Source: Glandiceps talaboti (Eukaryota; Hemichordata; Enteropneusta; Spengelidae). Taken from it: DNA of 62,000 nucleotides. The DNA is taken from contig NC_135551.1 in NCBI RefSeq assembly GCF_964340395.1, positions 25,041,003 to 25,103,002 on the forward strand, in the 5' to 3' direction. Below are positions 12,206 to 23,904 of this stretch, piece by piece. Both the position numbers and the translations under genes were made by a program. The notes beneath the pieces were generated by a model. The model ran no database searches. It saw only the letters and a list, made by a program, of their open reading frames with translations, and had not been told where the DNA came from. How positions within the stretch are numbered: the first letter of the stretch is position 1; the number at the start of each line of letters is the position of its first letter.

Positions 12206-14317
12206 AAAAGGGACACTTCGAAGGCCAATTTCGGAGATCCTTCATTGACGATATATTCCATGAAATTACTAAGCTCATTCAATTTTTAAGTAATTACATT
12301 TAATGACAGGCCATAAATCAATTTAATAAACTAATTATGTCAAGGTATAATTCGCATCTAAATAATGCTCCCTATTCAACTTTCTTCTTTTTTTTACTAT
12401 TTTTACTATTTAGTAATTGGATTCATCGTATCTGTTTGTATTATAAGATAAGTCTTTGTGTAATAACACGGTAATAATGCTTTAATGGGATGTCAATATT
12501 GGATATCTTCTGACATATCTAGAGTAGAGTTAGTTTTAATGAGTAATTTGTGTTATATGAATCATTCTCCTTGTAAGAAAATGAGAACTATGGTTTTTTT
12601 TAAGAGCTGATAACATACGAAAACCTAAGAGAATTTGCAACATAAAGATTAATATTTTGGACACGTAGACGCTTTCTAACCCTTTATCATGCAATGTGCT
12701 CTAACCTCTGTGGAATATATAGACTCGCGGACAGTTATCTAAAATTAGATGGATCATTAGAGTAATTTCTGCGTGGTTTGTTTCTACTTTTTTTATTTTC
12801 GCATTTTGCAAGTCACCTTTGGAAGTAAGAATGTCGTCAGTGACACTTACACAAGTCCAAATGTATGTACATGTACATCTTTACACCAAAATCACCTCCC
12901 AAGTATAGAATGTGTAAAGCTCATAGGAAATTTCAGCGTAAGTGGCCATTTTAAAATTTGTGCTTCTGTTTAAAACGCAAGTCACGTCCAGTGTGTGTAT
13001 GCGTCTGTCGCTTCGTCATATATTGAAATGCCACTATGCATAAATACTTTGATGATTCATGTTTACTTGTGATTAAAAGTAATATAATAACATGTGTTTG
13101 TGCAATTTGTTTACAAATCACTTCCTGTACGTACAATGACAAAGTGTTCACATATTTTTAATTTTCTTGAGTTACAAACACGAACTTGGTTTATATTGTT
13201 TCACACTGTTTTTTATTGTTTTATTGTTTATTGTTTCACAATGTTTTTTATTCAGTAAAAGGCAAGTAAATTTTGTTCTTTATTAAAAACCAAAATAAAT
13301 ACTCCATGTCCCATCCGTATTACCGCCTTAAACGTTAACGTCAGTCAATTCACAATTGATTTTCATATTCACGTCTTCGATTTCACTGTGTGTACGTCTA
13401 TATATATATAAATACTCTTTTTACCGGAGACATTGATTACCATGTACATCACGTATATACTTAACCAATAATAGTAACCGTTAATACTTGTAACACTTGT
13501 ACCTAGCAAAGCATGATAATGGCAAATGAAAAATGAGGTATACTATATGCCCTCGGGGGAAACATAAATGATTTATACTTCAGCTACGTTGGAAGTACTA
13601 AGTGTACAATCAAAACGTGTTGACCTGTGTCACAAGTTCATGTAAATCGCATTTTGATAACAAAAGTCATTAATATAAGTCAATTACTGAAAATTCAATC
13701 GTTCAAAATGTGATGATCTGTATTGAGGACATGTACATTTGATATAAATAGATCAAAAATATCTAACATGAAAATATACAGGGAACCATGTCCATCATTC
13801 GCTATCTTTCCAAACCAACAAGAAGATATTTGCTATTATTTCACTAATATAATCCCGTTTAAAGGATTTGCTTTCAGTTCATGGCGACTCAATTTCTAAT
13901 ACTCCTCCTAGTCTTTTTATCAGTCACCAACATGTTCAATAGTATTACAATTCCATATCATTCTGAACTAGGCGTATTTTTATAAAGAGGGGAAAACAAA
14001 ATTAACAATTGTGGAAAGAGCTAATAATGATTGAAACACCAAATAGAATTATTTCACCATTACATTTCAATTTTCTACTAATAAATATATGTTTTATTTC
14101 ACAGTTATAGTATTTTATCGATGACTGACTGTACAACCATATATAGTAGAGTTAAGAGTCCATAAAATAGATAAAAAGGAAAAATAAATTTTCACAATTA
14201 AATTTCAATTTTCTGTCAATAAGACCCAATGTATATTTTATGTTTTCTAAAACATATTTTATGTTTTCAGAAACCATCGTCATTGTAAATATAAATACAT
14301 TCGATGTATCAGGAAGC

Positions 14318-14318
<1 letters not shown>
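12206..14318. other. intergenic, no gene seen
   Basis: AT-rich. I see no gene, RNA or element boundary in it. Confidence 0.5.

Positions 14319-14384
<66 letters not shown>
14319..14384. repeat. (GT)n microsatellite
   Basis: About 33 uninterrupted GT units. Confidence 0.97.
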
Positions 14385-14387
<3 letters not shown>

Positions 14388-15955
14388 ATAGGAATACTGG
14401 ATAATTCAAGTCTGAGGTGCGCCGGTGTCATTCAGACAATAACACACTACATTGGACCACTCCCAGCTTATCGAGTTGTCTACCTTGTGTATCACATACA
14501 AACCGAAATGGTGTCAATTTCAGCTGTAGATTTTATGAATAGAACACGTGAATACATTAATTCTGCTGGTTCTTTTTATCTCAGAGCTATGTAGATCATG
14601 AATACTGAGTTGAATGGAATATGAACGCGCGCACACATTTATATTTACCTGCGACTTGTGAAAGATATACCAGTCACTTTATAGTTAATTGTATTTTTTT
14701 TATTAATGTAAAACCATTGAATTTTGGACTCGTGTTGTTCCGTATCAATGCATGCTAAATTGATAACACGTAAAGTCATATACTTAGCTTTTTAAAATAA
14801 CCCCCTCCATTCACTTCAACAAATAAACAGTAATCAATACATAAATCGCCATAGCAGCCACAGGAATATTAGAACTCTAAGATGAGATAGTGTAACTCCC
14901 CATCCTTAGTTTTGGGGTTTAGTTCTAAAAGAGGTCTAAATCTGGAATTATACTATAATATATACCAGTTTGTTGGCATAGAAACCAGATACCCACTTTC
15001 ACAAAGTGTAATATTAAGATATCCGAGGTCAATTCCCTGCTTAGCGTACTAAGCATTGTCACAGATGTGAACAAACCCAACCGTTATTCTGAAGCCAAAC
15101 TCATTTCCCTGTGTGTTTTGACGTGTTAGGCAGTAGCAACAGTTGTTATAAATGTCCCCATTCCATTAGTTGCTCCACCTAGTTAAACAGACATTCTCGT
15201 TAATAACGAAAGTGTAATGCGTTATTTTACTCGACAAAAAACTCATTAATAACCCTTGTCGCTGTCTTTCTGGCGACAATAGAACTCTACAAATGCCAAT
15301 AAATATGGCCAGAGCGAATATATTTAATGTTTTGTTATCAGTATTGACAATACATTTCAAGGCTAGCAGTCACAAATAATACGTGACTTTATAATACATG
15401 TCGTATATATTTTCAATCAGTTCTAACATGTACCCACATAATCATATAGAGTTTAATATGACGGTGGTATTACAGAGGAGCAATGGCGAGGGCTGCAGGT
15501 TTTATCTTAGCTACAGATTAATGGTAGACACCAAGAAAAGTTAAATTCATCAGTTCTTCATCGTGCAACCTCTCTGAAATATACTTAGTAGTTTAACATA
15601 AGAATTGGTCTATCTAGTCTAGAAGAGGGCCGATGTACACTAGGGCGAGGCATTATGGGAAATAAACCATGTTAGAAGCTTCTTTCTGTTATTTCGTTGA
15701 CCTCAGCATTTTCTGACCATTTGTATCAAGAGATGTGAAGCGTCTAAAATTGTTTATTTCCTATGCCTCACTTCAGTACACAGGAGTCCTCTTGTAAAGG
15801 CCAAATCTTATAACTCTAGTTTAGACAGGTCCGGCTATGCGCTGGCTGGATGTGATCGAATAGACGGTGTTATACATAGGACAACATTCCTGTAACGTAA
15901 TATCGACAAACACTGAACTTCTGTAAAAGCTTTTTACCTGATAGAAATATCCTGG
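14385..15955. other. intergenic, no gene seen
   Basis: No supportable gene. A block at about 15480-15600 (TTTTATCTTAGCT, then CATCGTGCAACCTCT) resembles 24785-24900 downstream of receptor B (TTTTATCTCAGCT, then CATCGTGCGACCCCT). It may be an old repeat or the trace of a duplication of the receptor segment. Confidence 0.4.
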
Positions 15956-15962
15956 GTCCAAT

Positions 15963-15992
15963 CATAGACGATAAACCTCTCTTGCGTCTATG
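15963..15992. mobile_element. 30-bp CATAGAC hairpin bounded by 7-bp direct repeats
   Basis: An inverted repeat CATAGACG / CGTCTATG encloses a 14-base loop. It is bounded exactly by GTCCAAT at 15956-15962 and at 15993-15999. The same termini, size range and 7-bp direct-repeat pattern occur at 21252-21281 and 39813-39835. Calling it a mobile element is an inference from the flanking duplication. Confidence 0.5.
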
Positions 15993-15999
15993 GTCCAAT

Positions 16000-16989
16000 A
16001 AAGTTGAAACTAGCTGACTTTTCAAGAATAAACCTTCGAAGAGTTTCTGTAAGATTCGTTTTCTCAAGTCTGGTCATATAAACATAAACATAATTATACT
16101 GTGTTTTTGGGAAATGTTATCAACGCCGTCTTTTGACTTTACGGGCATGTCACTACTCGTATTCGATTCGTAGTGACAAGGCTCTTACGACCACTTGTAT
16201 TTTCCTTGGCTGAACGAAGAAAAACGTCCATTGACCAACATCTATAATTTGATGACTCGCTAAACTGCAGATATTTACAAAAAAATACTAACTTTCATGC
16301 TCGAAATCATAAATGTATAAATCACTTGCGTTAAAGTGTTCTCATGTAAACAGAACTGTGTTGAAGTCACTTGTTGAAATTTGACGCCATGAATTTGAAT
16401 ACATTGACGCATTGTTAATAAAAACGAGAGAACGACTTGGAGAAAGATTATACTTTGCAAATATACATTTTAATGCGCGGATGGCGTCATCTCAGGTTTA
16501 GCAGAGCGTTAAATTGTAACTCTATCATCGAAAAATAAACATTATAAAAAATTAAGCGCATGTATCGCAATTTCCCCATCGTTTATGAAAAATCGCAGGA
16601 CATTAACGACTTTTAAATTTACATCAAATTAACAATTATTTTTTGTCACTAAAGCATGTAGTATTATTTATGTTAATTTAATATTCTGACGTATCGTCAT
16701 CCATCATGATGACGGCTTCTTTCAAGATTGGAAGTTGGCAATATAATATTTATATATAATGTTCTAAAAATACAATGAAAGCGTTTGTGCACACAACCCT
16801 GGAATCAATAATTTTCAAACTTCTTTCTAAGTTTGTCTCTCCCTCTTTCAGGCCTTTTGAGTATTGTATTTTGTCTTTCAATCAATAATGATGCTAGTTT
16901 TTTACAAAGTATTTTTCCCACACTACTCTGTGGGAAAGCACATTGCAATTATTACCCCTAGTACGGACCTATGGTGGTACAACTACCTT
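16000..16989. other. intergenic, no gene seen
   Basis: AT-rich. I see nothing supportable. Confidence 0.5.
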
Positions 16990-17105
16990 CCATGTTTTCT
17001 CAACTCCTTGAATCGTCGTAAACGACAGCCTCTTTTACGGCACCGTCCAAGACGAACCGCTTCGCAGTGTCGCGGAAGAAATAACAGCGCTGGTTTGCGA
17101 GAATG
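16990..17105. repeat. interspersed repeat, copy 1 (related to 28290-28410)
   Basis: The sequence from GAATCGTCGTAAAC to GTTTGCGAGAATG aligns with the reverse complement of about 28290-28410. Both contain a GCGGAAGAAATAACAG-like stretch and TTTGCGAGAATG. It is a diverged interspersed repeat of unknown class. Confidence 0.6.
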
Positions 17106-17813
17106 AATTCATTGTACCCTTCTTCGTCATTTCACAATTTCCTGATGTATGCTTTTTAATAAAAATTGAAATCAAGCCTGATAATTAGACTTTGTTAGTA
17201 ATTTGTTGAGAATAATGCATTCTGTATTCACAGAGTAGCTATTACTCAATCCATTATAAATATTAAATACTTTTCATCGTTTCCAGTTACGTCAGAAAGG
17301 AATTGATTGCTTCCCTTTGAGAATTTGAGCAAAAAAACCCATTTTGTATAGCACATTCATTTAGCATAACACGAACCATCCTTATCAAATACATTATGAC
17401 GTCATACTAGTAATCAAATGTACGAGAGAAATTGACTGCTTCCCCTTCTCACACCTATAGACACCTATACAGATATATGAAAAAAACACTAACGTATTAC
17501 GTCACCGATTACGTCGTATGAGCATTCAAAGGCTGGTAACTGTGTGCGTGCTATTTTCATACACTATACATTAGCAGTTACATGTACGTGTATGTTATAC
17601 TACTGGTAACATTTGACCTTATGGCAACACAGTGCACAATTTATTGATGATTGCTTTTTAACATGTTTATTAAGTTATGTTTTTGTAATTGTATTCACAG
17701 CTATACGATTTTTCCACAGAATGGTATATATCTGAAAGTGACACAGACACCTATACTCACACATACATATATAGACACACACAGAGATGTAGTCTGTGCG
17801 GATGAACACATAT

Positions 17814-17850
<37 letters not shown>

Positions 17851-17900
17851 AACGCCTACCTACCTACCAACTACCTACAGACATATATACATACATACAT

Positions 17901-17943
<43 letters not shown>

Positions 17944-18034
17944 GGCATGCATGCATGCATGCATGCATGCATGCATGCATACATACATACATACATACAT
18001 ACATACATACATACATACATACATACATACATAC
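17814..18034. repeat. compound microsatellite (CA)n, (ACAG)n, (ATGC)n, (ATAC)n
   Basis: (CA)n to 17847, a CTAC-rich bridge, (ACAG)n at about 17904-17944, self-complementary (ATGC)n at 17945-17980, then (ATAC)n to about 18034. Confidence 0.95.
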
Positions 18035-18519
18035 TTATTAGCTTGCAAGGATATATATAACTATCAAAATATAATGTTAGACACTTTATATATTAGGTTT
18101 GGAGAGTCATTTTGTAGAAGCACAAAACATGTTCAACATAATTTACAGTCCCAATTCCCGAGTGACAATAATTATAGTGTAAAGGAAAGATACAAAGTAG
18201 TATATAATTACAATGCAATATTTGTATCATTCCTTCTTCATTTCCTTAGTACTCCAGAGTGACTTTTTCAAACTATTTTTGATTATAGTATTTGATGTAA
18301 TATTCTATGTGTTAGTGTTGTGCATACTAAATCATATTATGATCGCATTGTGAACAAATCCTATTAACATTCCAGAAATTGTTGACAAACAAAAAGATGG
18401 TTCTGTACTTTATGTTATTGATACACACCTGCATCAAGCTATGATGCTATCAGTGTAATATGTACCTAATTATGTAAGAAATTAACTTTTCGGAAAAAGA
18501 TGTGATGTCATCGTTTTGT

Positions 18520-18566
<47 letters not shown>

Positions 18567-19558
18567 TTATTGTTTTAAAATCCTCTTTGCAGCAATGTTC
18601 TATTCAAAGCAGAGTTTCCACTACCCCCTACGCCCCCCCCCCTTCCACATACAAAACGTTAAAAAATGATCTGGGATGAGTCGAACTACAATTTCGATGC
18701 ACCAAAAAGTTATTGAAACCATTTCTTGAATGAAATAGTTGAATTTGACGATGAAACCAGAAATTCAAAAAAGCCTTAATGGGCCCTTAATTATGCTTCT
18801 ACCGTCAGAGATCTAAAAAACATAAACGTTGTTGTATTCTCTTCTTTCCGTACGTCCTCAACATAGTCAGGTTCCACGGCAACGTACAGAGACCAGCACT
18901 TCACTATCTAATTCGTATGTACATCAAAAAGTCATTTTAAAAATAACTCGACGTGTGAACCTAACAGTGGAAACCAATATGTAGGGATATCGTACAGAAG
19001 CTTTTATATTGACAGTGTTATCAGGTGTATCGTTTTATTAGCATTAAATTCTAGGACTAGAATTGTCGGCAAATTCCTCTGATCTTTTAAAAATGAGCAA
19101 CGTCTTGCTTGATATGTTTCTGGATGAAGTAAATAAGGTATAAGGATATCGATAGAGCTAAATCAACATATGCCGTTCTGTTTTGTGACACGTGATACGA
19201 GCTATCGTTTGACCTCCTATTCCAAAAAATGCACTATGCCGTCTGAATAATTATATCCCGATATTCTGTTGTACTGTGCATGTATCAATAACACTGTCGC
19301 ATATCTCTATTGTATCTGACTATTTTAGTCTAATACTATCTACATACTGACAAACCAATCACAGTCCATGTATTTAGAGCATGTTGAACCCAAGCCAGCA
19401 ACATCTAAAATAACTGTTTTCCAGCAGACAATGGTATTATGTGCCAATCTGTTGATTGATCGCATGATAAGTATAGCGCCACCAACCGTCACACATATTT
19501 AGTGTTAAAATGAAAACTACAACGCATGTCAATCTATTACCTGTTTACTTTGAGACGC
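18035..19558. other. intergenic with (TTG)n
   Basis: No gene seen. A (TTG)n run of about 14 units lies at 18521-18564 and a C9 run at about 18633-18641. Confidence 0.55.
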
Positions 19559-19566
19559 AAATACGT

Positions 19567-20097
19567 CACGGGCGATGGTGGGCATTGCATTGGTGTGAGA
19601 AAATAACCGCAAAGAACAAAAAAAAATGAATTCCAAATTATATCAAAATAACGAACTGACTTTTGGTTTACGTACTTTATTTGCTAGACTAGAGAAAAGC
19701 TAAACACATGTCCACGGCATGCACTCAAAGTGCCTCAGATTTTGAGTGTGTTGTCAGATTACTGATACCTTGTAGTACCGTTGAGTGCATCAAATTTGCC
19801 AGCGACAAAGATTTCGTTCATAGAGTCATGACCCACTGAGAATGTTACAGACCATCAACCAATTCACTAACATGTAACTTTTTGAACAAAATATTGTTCA
19901 CTGACAAATGTAACCAAAAAACACCTATCACAAGTCTGCCAAAACACGCAAAAGCTATATGGACGCTGGTTTGCTGTATATTTAGCTTTTTTCCAGTCCA
20001 GTAAGGAAAGCAAGAGTCAGATCATTATTTTCGCATTTGATATTCTGCATCAATATTTTTTTGTCATTTTCTCACACCAATGCCCACCATCACCTGT
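19567..20097. mobile_element. non-autonomous DNA transposon, hAT-like, about 530 bp
   Basis: The ends are inverted: GATGGTGGGCATTG...GGTGTGAGAAAAT on the left, and its reverse complement ending CCCACCATCACCTG on the right, with a 5-base insertion in the left arm. AAATACGT occurs directly outside both ends (19559-19566 and 20098-20105), matching an 8-bp hAT-type target duplication. No transposase frame is inside. The outermost bases are not perfectly symmetrical, so the exact ends may be off by one or two. Confidence 0.65.
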
Positions 20098-20699
20098 AAA
20101 TACGTATTGTTTGTCTGTATAGAATCGTTCAATGTTGGCAATACTTTATCTATCATATCACAACGAAAAAATGTTATTTATCATGGGCTCTCAAAATTCT
20201 AAATTTCGATATTCACCCCACCACTAATTTAGGTATTCTCTAGAAACTAATCTTTTTATTTTAGATGTGTTGGATAGTTTTTTATACGTCACCTGTGACC
20301 AATCTCGCATTCTGATTGGTCGAGAGCCCTGCAGATACACAGGCGTATTTTTCACCAACAGCCGTATTTTTGCTTGTTGTATCACGTGATCACTGCACGT
20401 CCCCTTGTAAACAAATCTAGCAGACAACTCGAAATACAGCTATAACCAGCATTTCCAATGCCAAATTTGTTGTCAACCGAACAAAATATCACCGTTGTAT
20501 AAATTGTAACAAGTCTTTGAACTGTACTTTTCATGTTACAGGGAAAAAGCCAAAAATTCCACACAGAACGGCGAAAGTCCAGTGACGGCGAACTCGCGGT
20601 CGTCACGCGATCGTAAACATGAATTCCTAAATTTATGAAGGATATGAAAATTACCACCACAGAGGGTGCAGTTTTTGCCTAACTAGAACAAGAAAGCAT

Positions 20700-20890
20700 A
20701 TCACGAACATTTTTGTACATTTAATGGAATACAGTACTCAAAACAAAGACGCACTCATTTTTCAGCTGATGGTTATAAGTTTGAATATATCGCTGAGTGA
20801 TATGCAAATAGTAAACATTACGTAATACTACTGAGCAAACGCGCACTCTGATTGGATGATAAAGTTAAGGCTGACGTGTAAACAACCGCA
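20700..20890. repeat. interspersed repeat, copy 1 (inverted relative to 28865-29030)
   Basis: TTTAATGGAATACAGTA, CTCATTTTTCAGCTGA, GCAAATAGTAAACAT and CTCTGATTGGATGATAAA occur in the same order as in the reverse complement of about 28865-29030. It is a diverged repeat of unknown class. The surrounding 20280-20700 looks repetitive too. Confidence 0.7.
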
Positions 20891-21016
20891 TTGCAGTTAT
20901 CGGAGTGGTGCATGATACTACGCTCAACAGTATAACGCGGAAGTGATTTTATTTTAAAATGAAACAGCATTTTTAGACATTCAAAAACAAATTCATCGTC
21001 GCAGGTGACGTATAAG

Positions 21017-21158
21017 TATGTTATTTGCCAAATACTGTTCCACATCTTGCTGCTCGAGTTAATTTTTCCGGTATAACGGCTCGCCTCCGGCTCTCCGTTA
21101 TTACCGGAAAAATTACCTCTCGCAGCAAGATATGGAACGGTATTTGGCAAATAACATA
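21017..21158. repeat. 142-bp imperfect palindrome
   Basis: Arms of about 65-70 bp, starting ATGTTATTTGCCAAATAC and reaching TTTTTCCGGTA-TAACGG, fold back with few mismatches around a short GC-rich centre at about 21085. It can form a long hairpin or cruciform 490 bases upstream of receptor B. It is probably a MITE; no target duplication was identified. Confidence 0.8.
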
Positions 21159-21251
21159 TACATATTTGTTTCGATGTACTTCGTATACATGTATTCTATG
21201 GCATATTCTGTTTGCGATGATGCAGCGTTGATTCAATTTTTAGCCTTAAAC

Positions 21252-21281
21252 CATAGACCCTACACGAAAGTAGGGTCTATG
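21252..21281. mobile_element. 30-bp CATAGAC hairpin bounded by 7-bp direct repeats
   Basis: A perfect 12-bp stem (CATAGACCCTAC) has a 6-base ACGAAA loop. It is flanked exactly by CTTAAAC at 21245-21251 and 21282-21288. It has the same 30-bp length as the copy at 15963 and the same CATAGAC/GTCTATG ends. Its position 370 bases upstream of receptor B makes a regulatory effect possible but untested. Confidence 0.55.
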
Positions 21282-21649
21282 CTTAAACTACCGAGTGACG
21301 GGACGTTACCAGGGTTGTGTCTGTTTGTCATGCAAATCATATTTCCTGCCTACAATGTTGTGAGTATTGTGATTATAAGGCCTCAAGAAAATCCTATTAA
21401 TTCGAAATTAAGGTCCCCAGTGTTGGGGTAAATAACCGACCGTCAACATCAACTGCTCAAAACACTTTCCGTTGAAGCTGGATATAACCACTGTTATGTG
21501 TTTGACCTCGCAAAGAAAATGGTTAACGTACTTTGAATACCAAATGTCCCGGATACGGAAATAAATATTACCTGGCCGTAGAAAGTAAGTTTCGGTGATT
21601 TTCATCAACCTTTAAGATTTCTGTGGCGTATTTAGGGTAAAATTACAAA

Positions 21650-23398
21650 ATGTTTCATCTTTGCATTGGATACTCGACAAGGGCGATGCTGCTTATGCTA
21701 TTTTATGTCAAGTCTGATTCAAGAACGAAGGCTGAGACTGTGCACGTGTTTACTAGTCAACCAGACGACTTGACACTGACATTTAGACACGGTAACAATG
21801 ACCCCCAGTCGTTTCTCTTAGAGTGTATTGTGATGTCACTTCAGCAGTATCAAGTTGTGTCGTGGGTTAAAAATGACGAATATATCAGTGACAACTATAC
21901 TATGCTTAGCGAAAACAATGACCATCTTATTGATAGTCGTTACAGTATATTTGGTCATGATACTCTCCTGCGATATACCTTACTTGTGATGAGTGTAGTA
22001 CGTGAGACTGCTGCAATGGATAGTGGTCGATATCAGTGTGTAGTGAGATGGTCCAATGGTACTGTCATACCTGATGGACGGTCACGTATAGCTACAGTGA
22101 CGATTATACAGTATCCACTCTGTTCACTGAAGAACAGCACGGGATATAGCATTGATACGACACGAGTACCAATTGCAGTGTTACAAGGTGAAACAGTGAT
22201 ATTATCATGTCAATCGGACCCTCTTTCTGGTATTCCAGTCATAATGAATTGGACTACAGATGGGCCAGATATTGATTTTTCGGAATTAAGAAACTACCAA
22301 ATGAATGAGTCATACTATATCGAATATGAATTGGTTCCACAAACACCAGATATATCAATCTTGAACCACGTTTACACTTGTATAGTTGCATATAGTTTAA
22401 CCAATACTGACACCTGCATACTTGGACCATTTAATATTACGTATGTACCCATCGTATCAATAGAACCACCTGACACTGTAATTGTCCGTTGCAGTAATGA
22501 CGTACTAACATTTACCTGTACATATCGTGCAAACCCTAATATCACTACCATGAATTGGTTTTATGATGGAATCCTAATCAATCCAGAACTCGAAGATAGT
22601 ATGTTCACTGTTCTTGATTTATCCCTAATTATTACTCCTTTCAACCCCGATGACAATGGAGACCACGTGATCCAGTGTGAAGCAAGAAATGATGTTGGCG
22701 TAGGCTACTCTTTTGCTACCTTAACTATTGATATACCTAGACCAACGGTTACTAAAAGTCCATTGCCAAATGAATACACCAAGCCTTCAGCAACACCAAA
22801 CACTATCGTCACAGATGAATACAAAACAACAATCCTAGGGATACCCGCCTCTTCAGGAGAGTCCACTTCGGAGAACTACCCAGGAGTGTCCACTTCGGAG
22901 AACTACCCGTGTAGCTGTGACTGTGAACTTATTTGTGATGAACGTGTCAAATCTGATGAGATACCAATGCAAAGGAACACCAACGGAGTGATTGCAGGGT
23001 GTTTTATCTTAGGCCTGGTAGTTGGTGTGGTTGTTACCATTATAATCGTATTCGTGTTTCTAAAGTACAGATACCTACCACGTCACTCCAAACTGAGCAA
23101 AGGCAGACAGAATGAAGATATGGCATTACAAGAGAGTGACATAGAACTAGCCGTTGAGGGCAGACACACAGACGAGGGTGACGAAGTCAGTGACGATGCT
23201 GACAGAGAGTATCAAGATGTCATCGAACACAGATATGATGATACTGTCGAAGTCAAGAAACGTGAAAGTAATGTAGGTTATGCAAATGTTACACCTGGTC
23301 AAAACAATGGAGGATCCGGAAATGATGATGCCCACTATCAAAGTTTGAAAGGAAAGAGTGAGGGCTTTTACATGGGACTAACATCTAACAAAAAGTAA
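21650..23398 (+). CDS. three-Ig-domain transmembrane receptor with single-chain ITAM (receptor B)
   Basis: Single uninterrupted frame of 582 codons. The start has context ACAAAATG, and a short hydrophobic signal lies at residues 12-20. Ig1 has C59, W72 and a DSGRYQC motif at C130. Ig2 has C187, W201 and YTC at C244, plus an extra pair C158/C256. Ig3 has C290, W303 and C343. A Thr/Ser/Pro stalk contains two STSENYP repeats and then a CSCDCELIC cluster (421-429). The membrane helix spans about 447-471. The tail has Y521, Y529, VGYANV (Y544, ITIM-like and also a YxN Grb2-type site) and DDAHYQSL-x7-YMGL (Y563, Y574), which satisfies the ITAM consensus including the acidic residues at -3/-4. In known families ITAMs recruit Syk-type tandem-SH2 kinases. 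From this I infer an activating receptor. The order of domains, the YPxC start of Ig2 and the ANP-WxYDG core of Ig3 mark it as a paralogue of receptor A. Confidence 0.9.
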   Translation: MFHLCIGYSTRAMLLMLFYVKSDSRTKAETVHVFTSQPDDLTLTFRHGNNDPQSFLLECIVMSLQQYQVVSWVKNDEYISDNYTMLSENNDHLIDSRYSIFGHDTLLRYTLLVMSVVRETAAMDSGRYQCVVRWSNGTVIPDGRSRIATVTIIQYPLCSLKNSTGYSIDTTRVPIAVLQGETVILSCQSDPLSGIPVIMNWTTDGPDIDFSELRNYQMNESYYIEYELVPQTPDISILNHVYTCIVAYSLTNTDTCILGPFNITYVPIVSIEPPDTVIVRCSNDVLTFTCTYRANPNITTMNWFYDGILINPELEDSMFTVLDLSLIITPFNPDDNGDHVIQCEARNDVGVGYSFATLTIDIPRPTVTKSPLPNEYTKPSATPNTIVTDEYKTTILGIPASSGESTSENYPGVSTSENYPCSCDCELICDERVKSDEIPMQRNTNGVIAGCFILGLVVGVVVTIIIVFVFLKYRYLPRHSKLSKGRQNEDMALQESDIELAVEGRHTDEGDEVSDDADREYQDVIEHRYDDTVEVKKRESNVGYANVTPGQNNGGSGNDDAHYQSLKGKSEGFYMGLTSNKK

Positions 23399-23404
23399 AT
23401 GTGC

Positions 23405-23498
<94 letters not shown>

Positions 23499-23549
23499 CG
23501 ATCGATTGATCGATTGATCGATTCCTTCCTTCATTCATTCATTCATTCA
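23405..23549. repeat. (ATTG)n repeat in the 3' UTR of receptor B
   Basis: About 27 ATTG units begin six bases after the stop codon, degenerate into ATCG/ATTG and end in (ATTC)n. If the gene is transcribed as drawn, the repeat lies in the mRNA. Confidence 0.95.
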
Positions 23550-23904
23550 CTGATTGGCGGCTGGGTGGTTGACTGACTGTCTTACAGCGTGTGGTGTTAT
23601 CTGGAAATCTTACCAGGAGCTGCTTTAAACCGCACTGCGTCAAACTGTTAAATTTGTTATTTCGATAAGAACAGGATTTGTTTATTTAGTATCGTTGCAA
23701 ATAGCTGATATATGATATATCATATCTTTCATATGATTATATTATACCTTATATTATGGATTTGACATCTTAATTTTACCAAAAATATCATATAATCATG
23801 TAAAATGTTGTAATACCATGTTCGTTTAAAACTGCACTAGCTGTAACTGAGTTATTTTTCCAATCAGACAACTAACAATTCATTGTTATAATACCATTTA
23901 ATTC

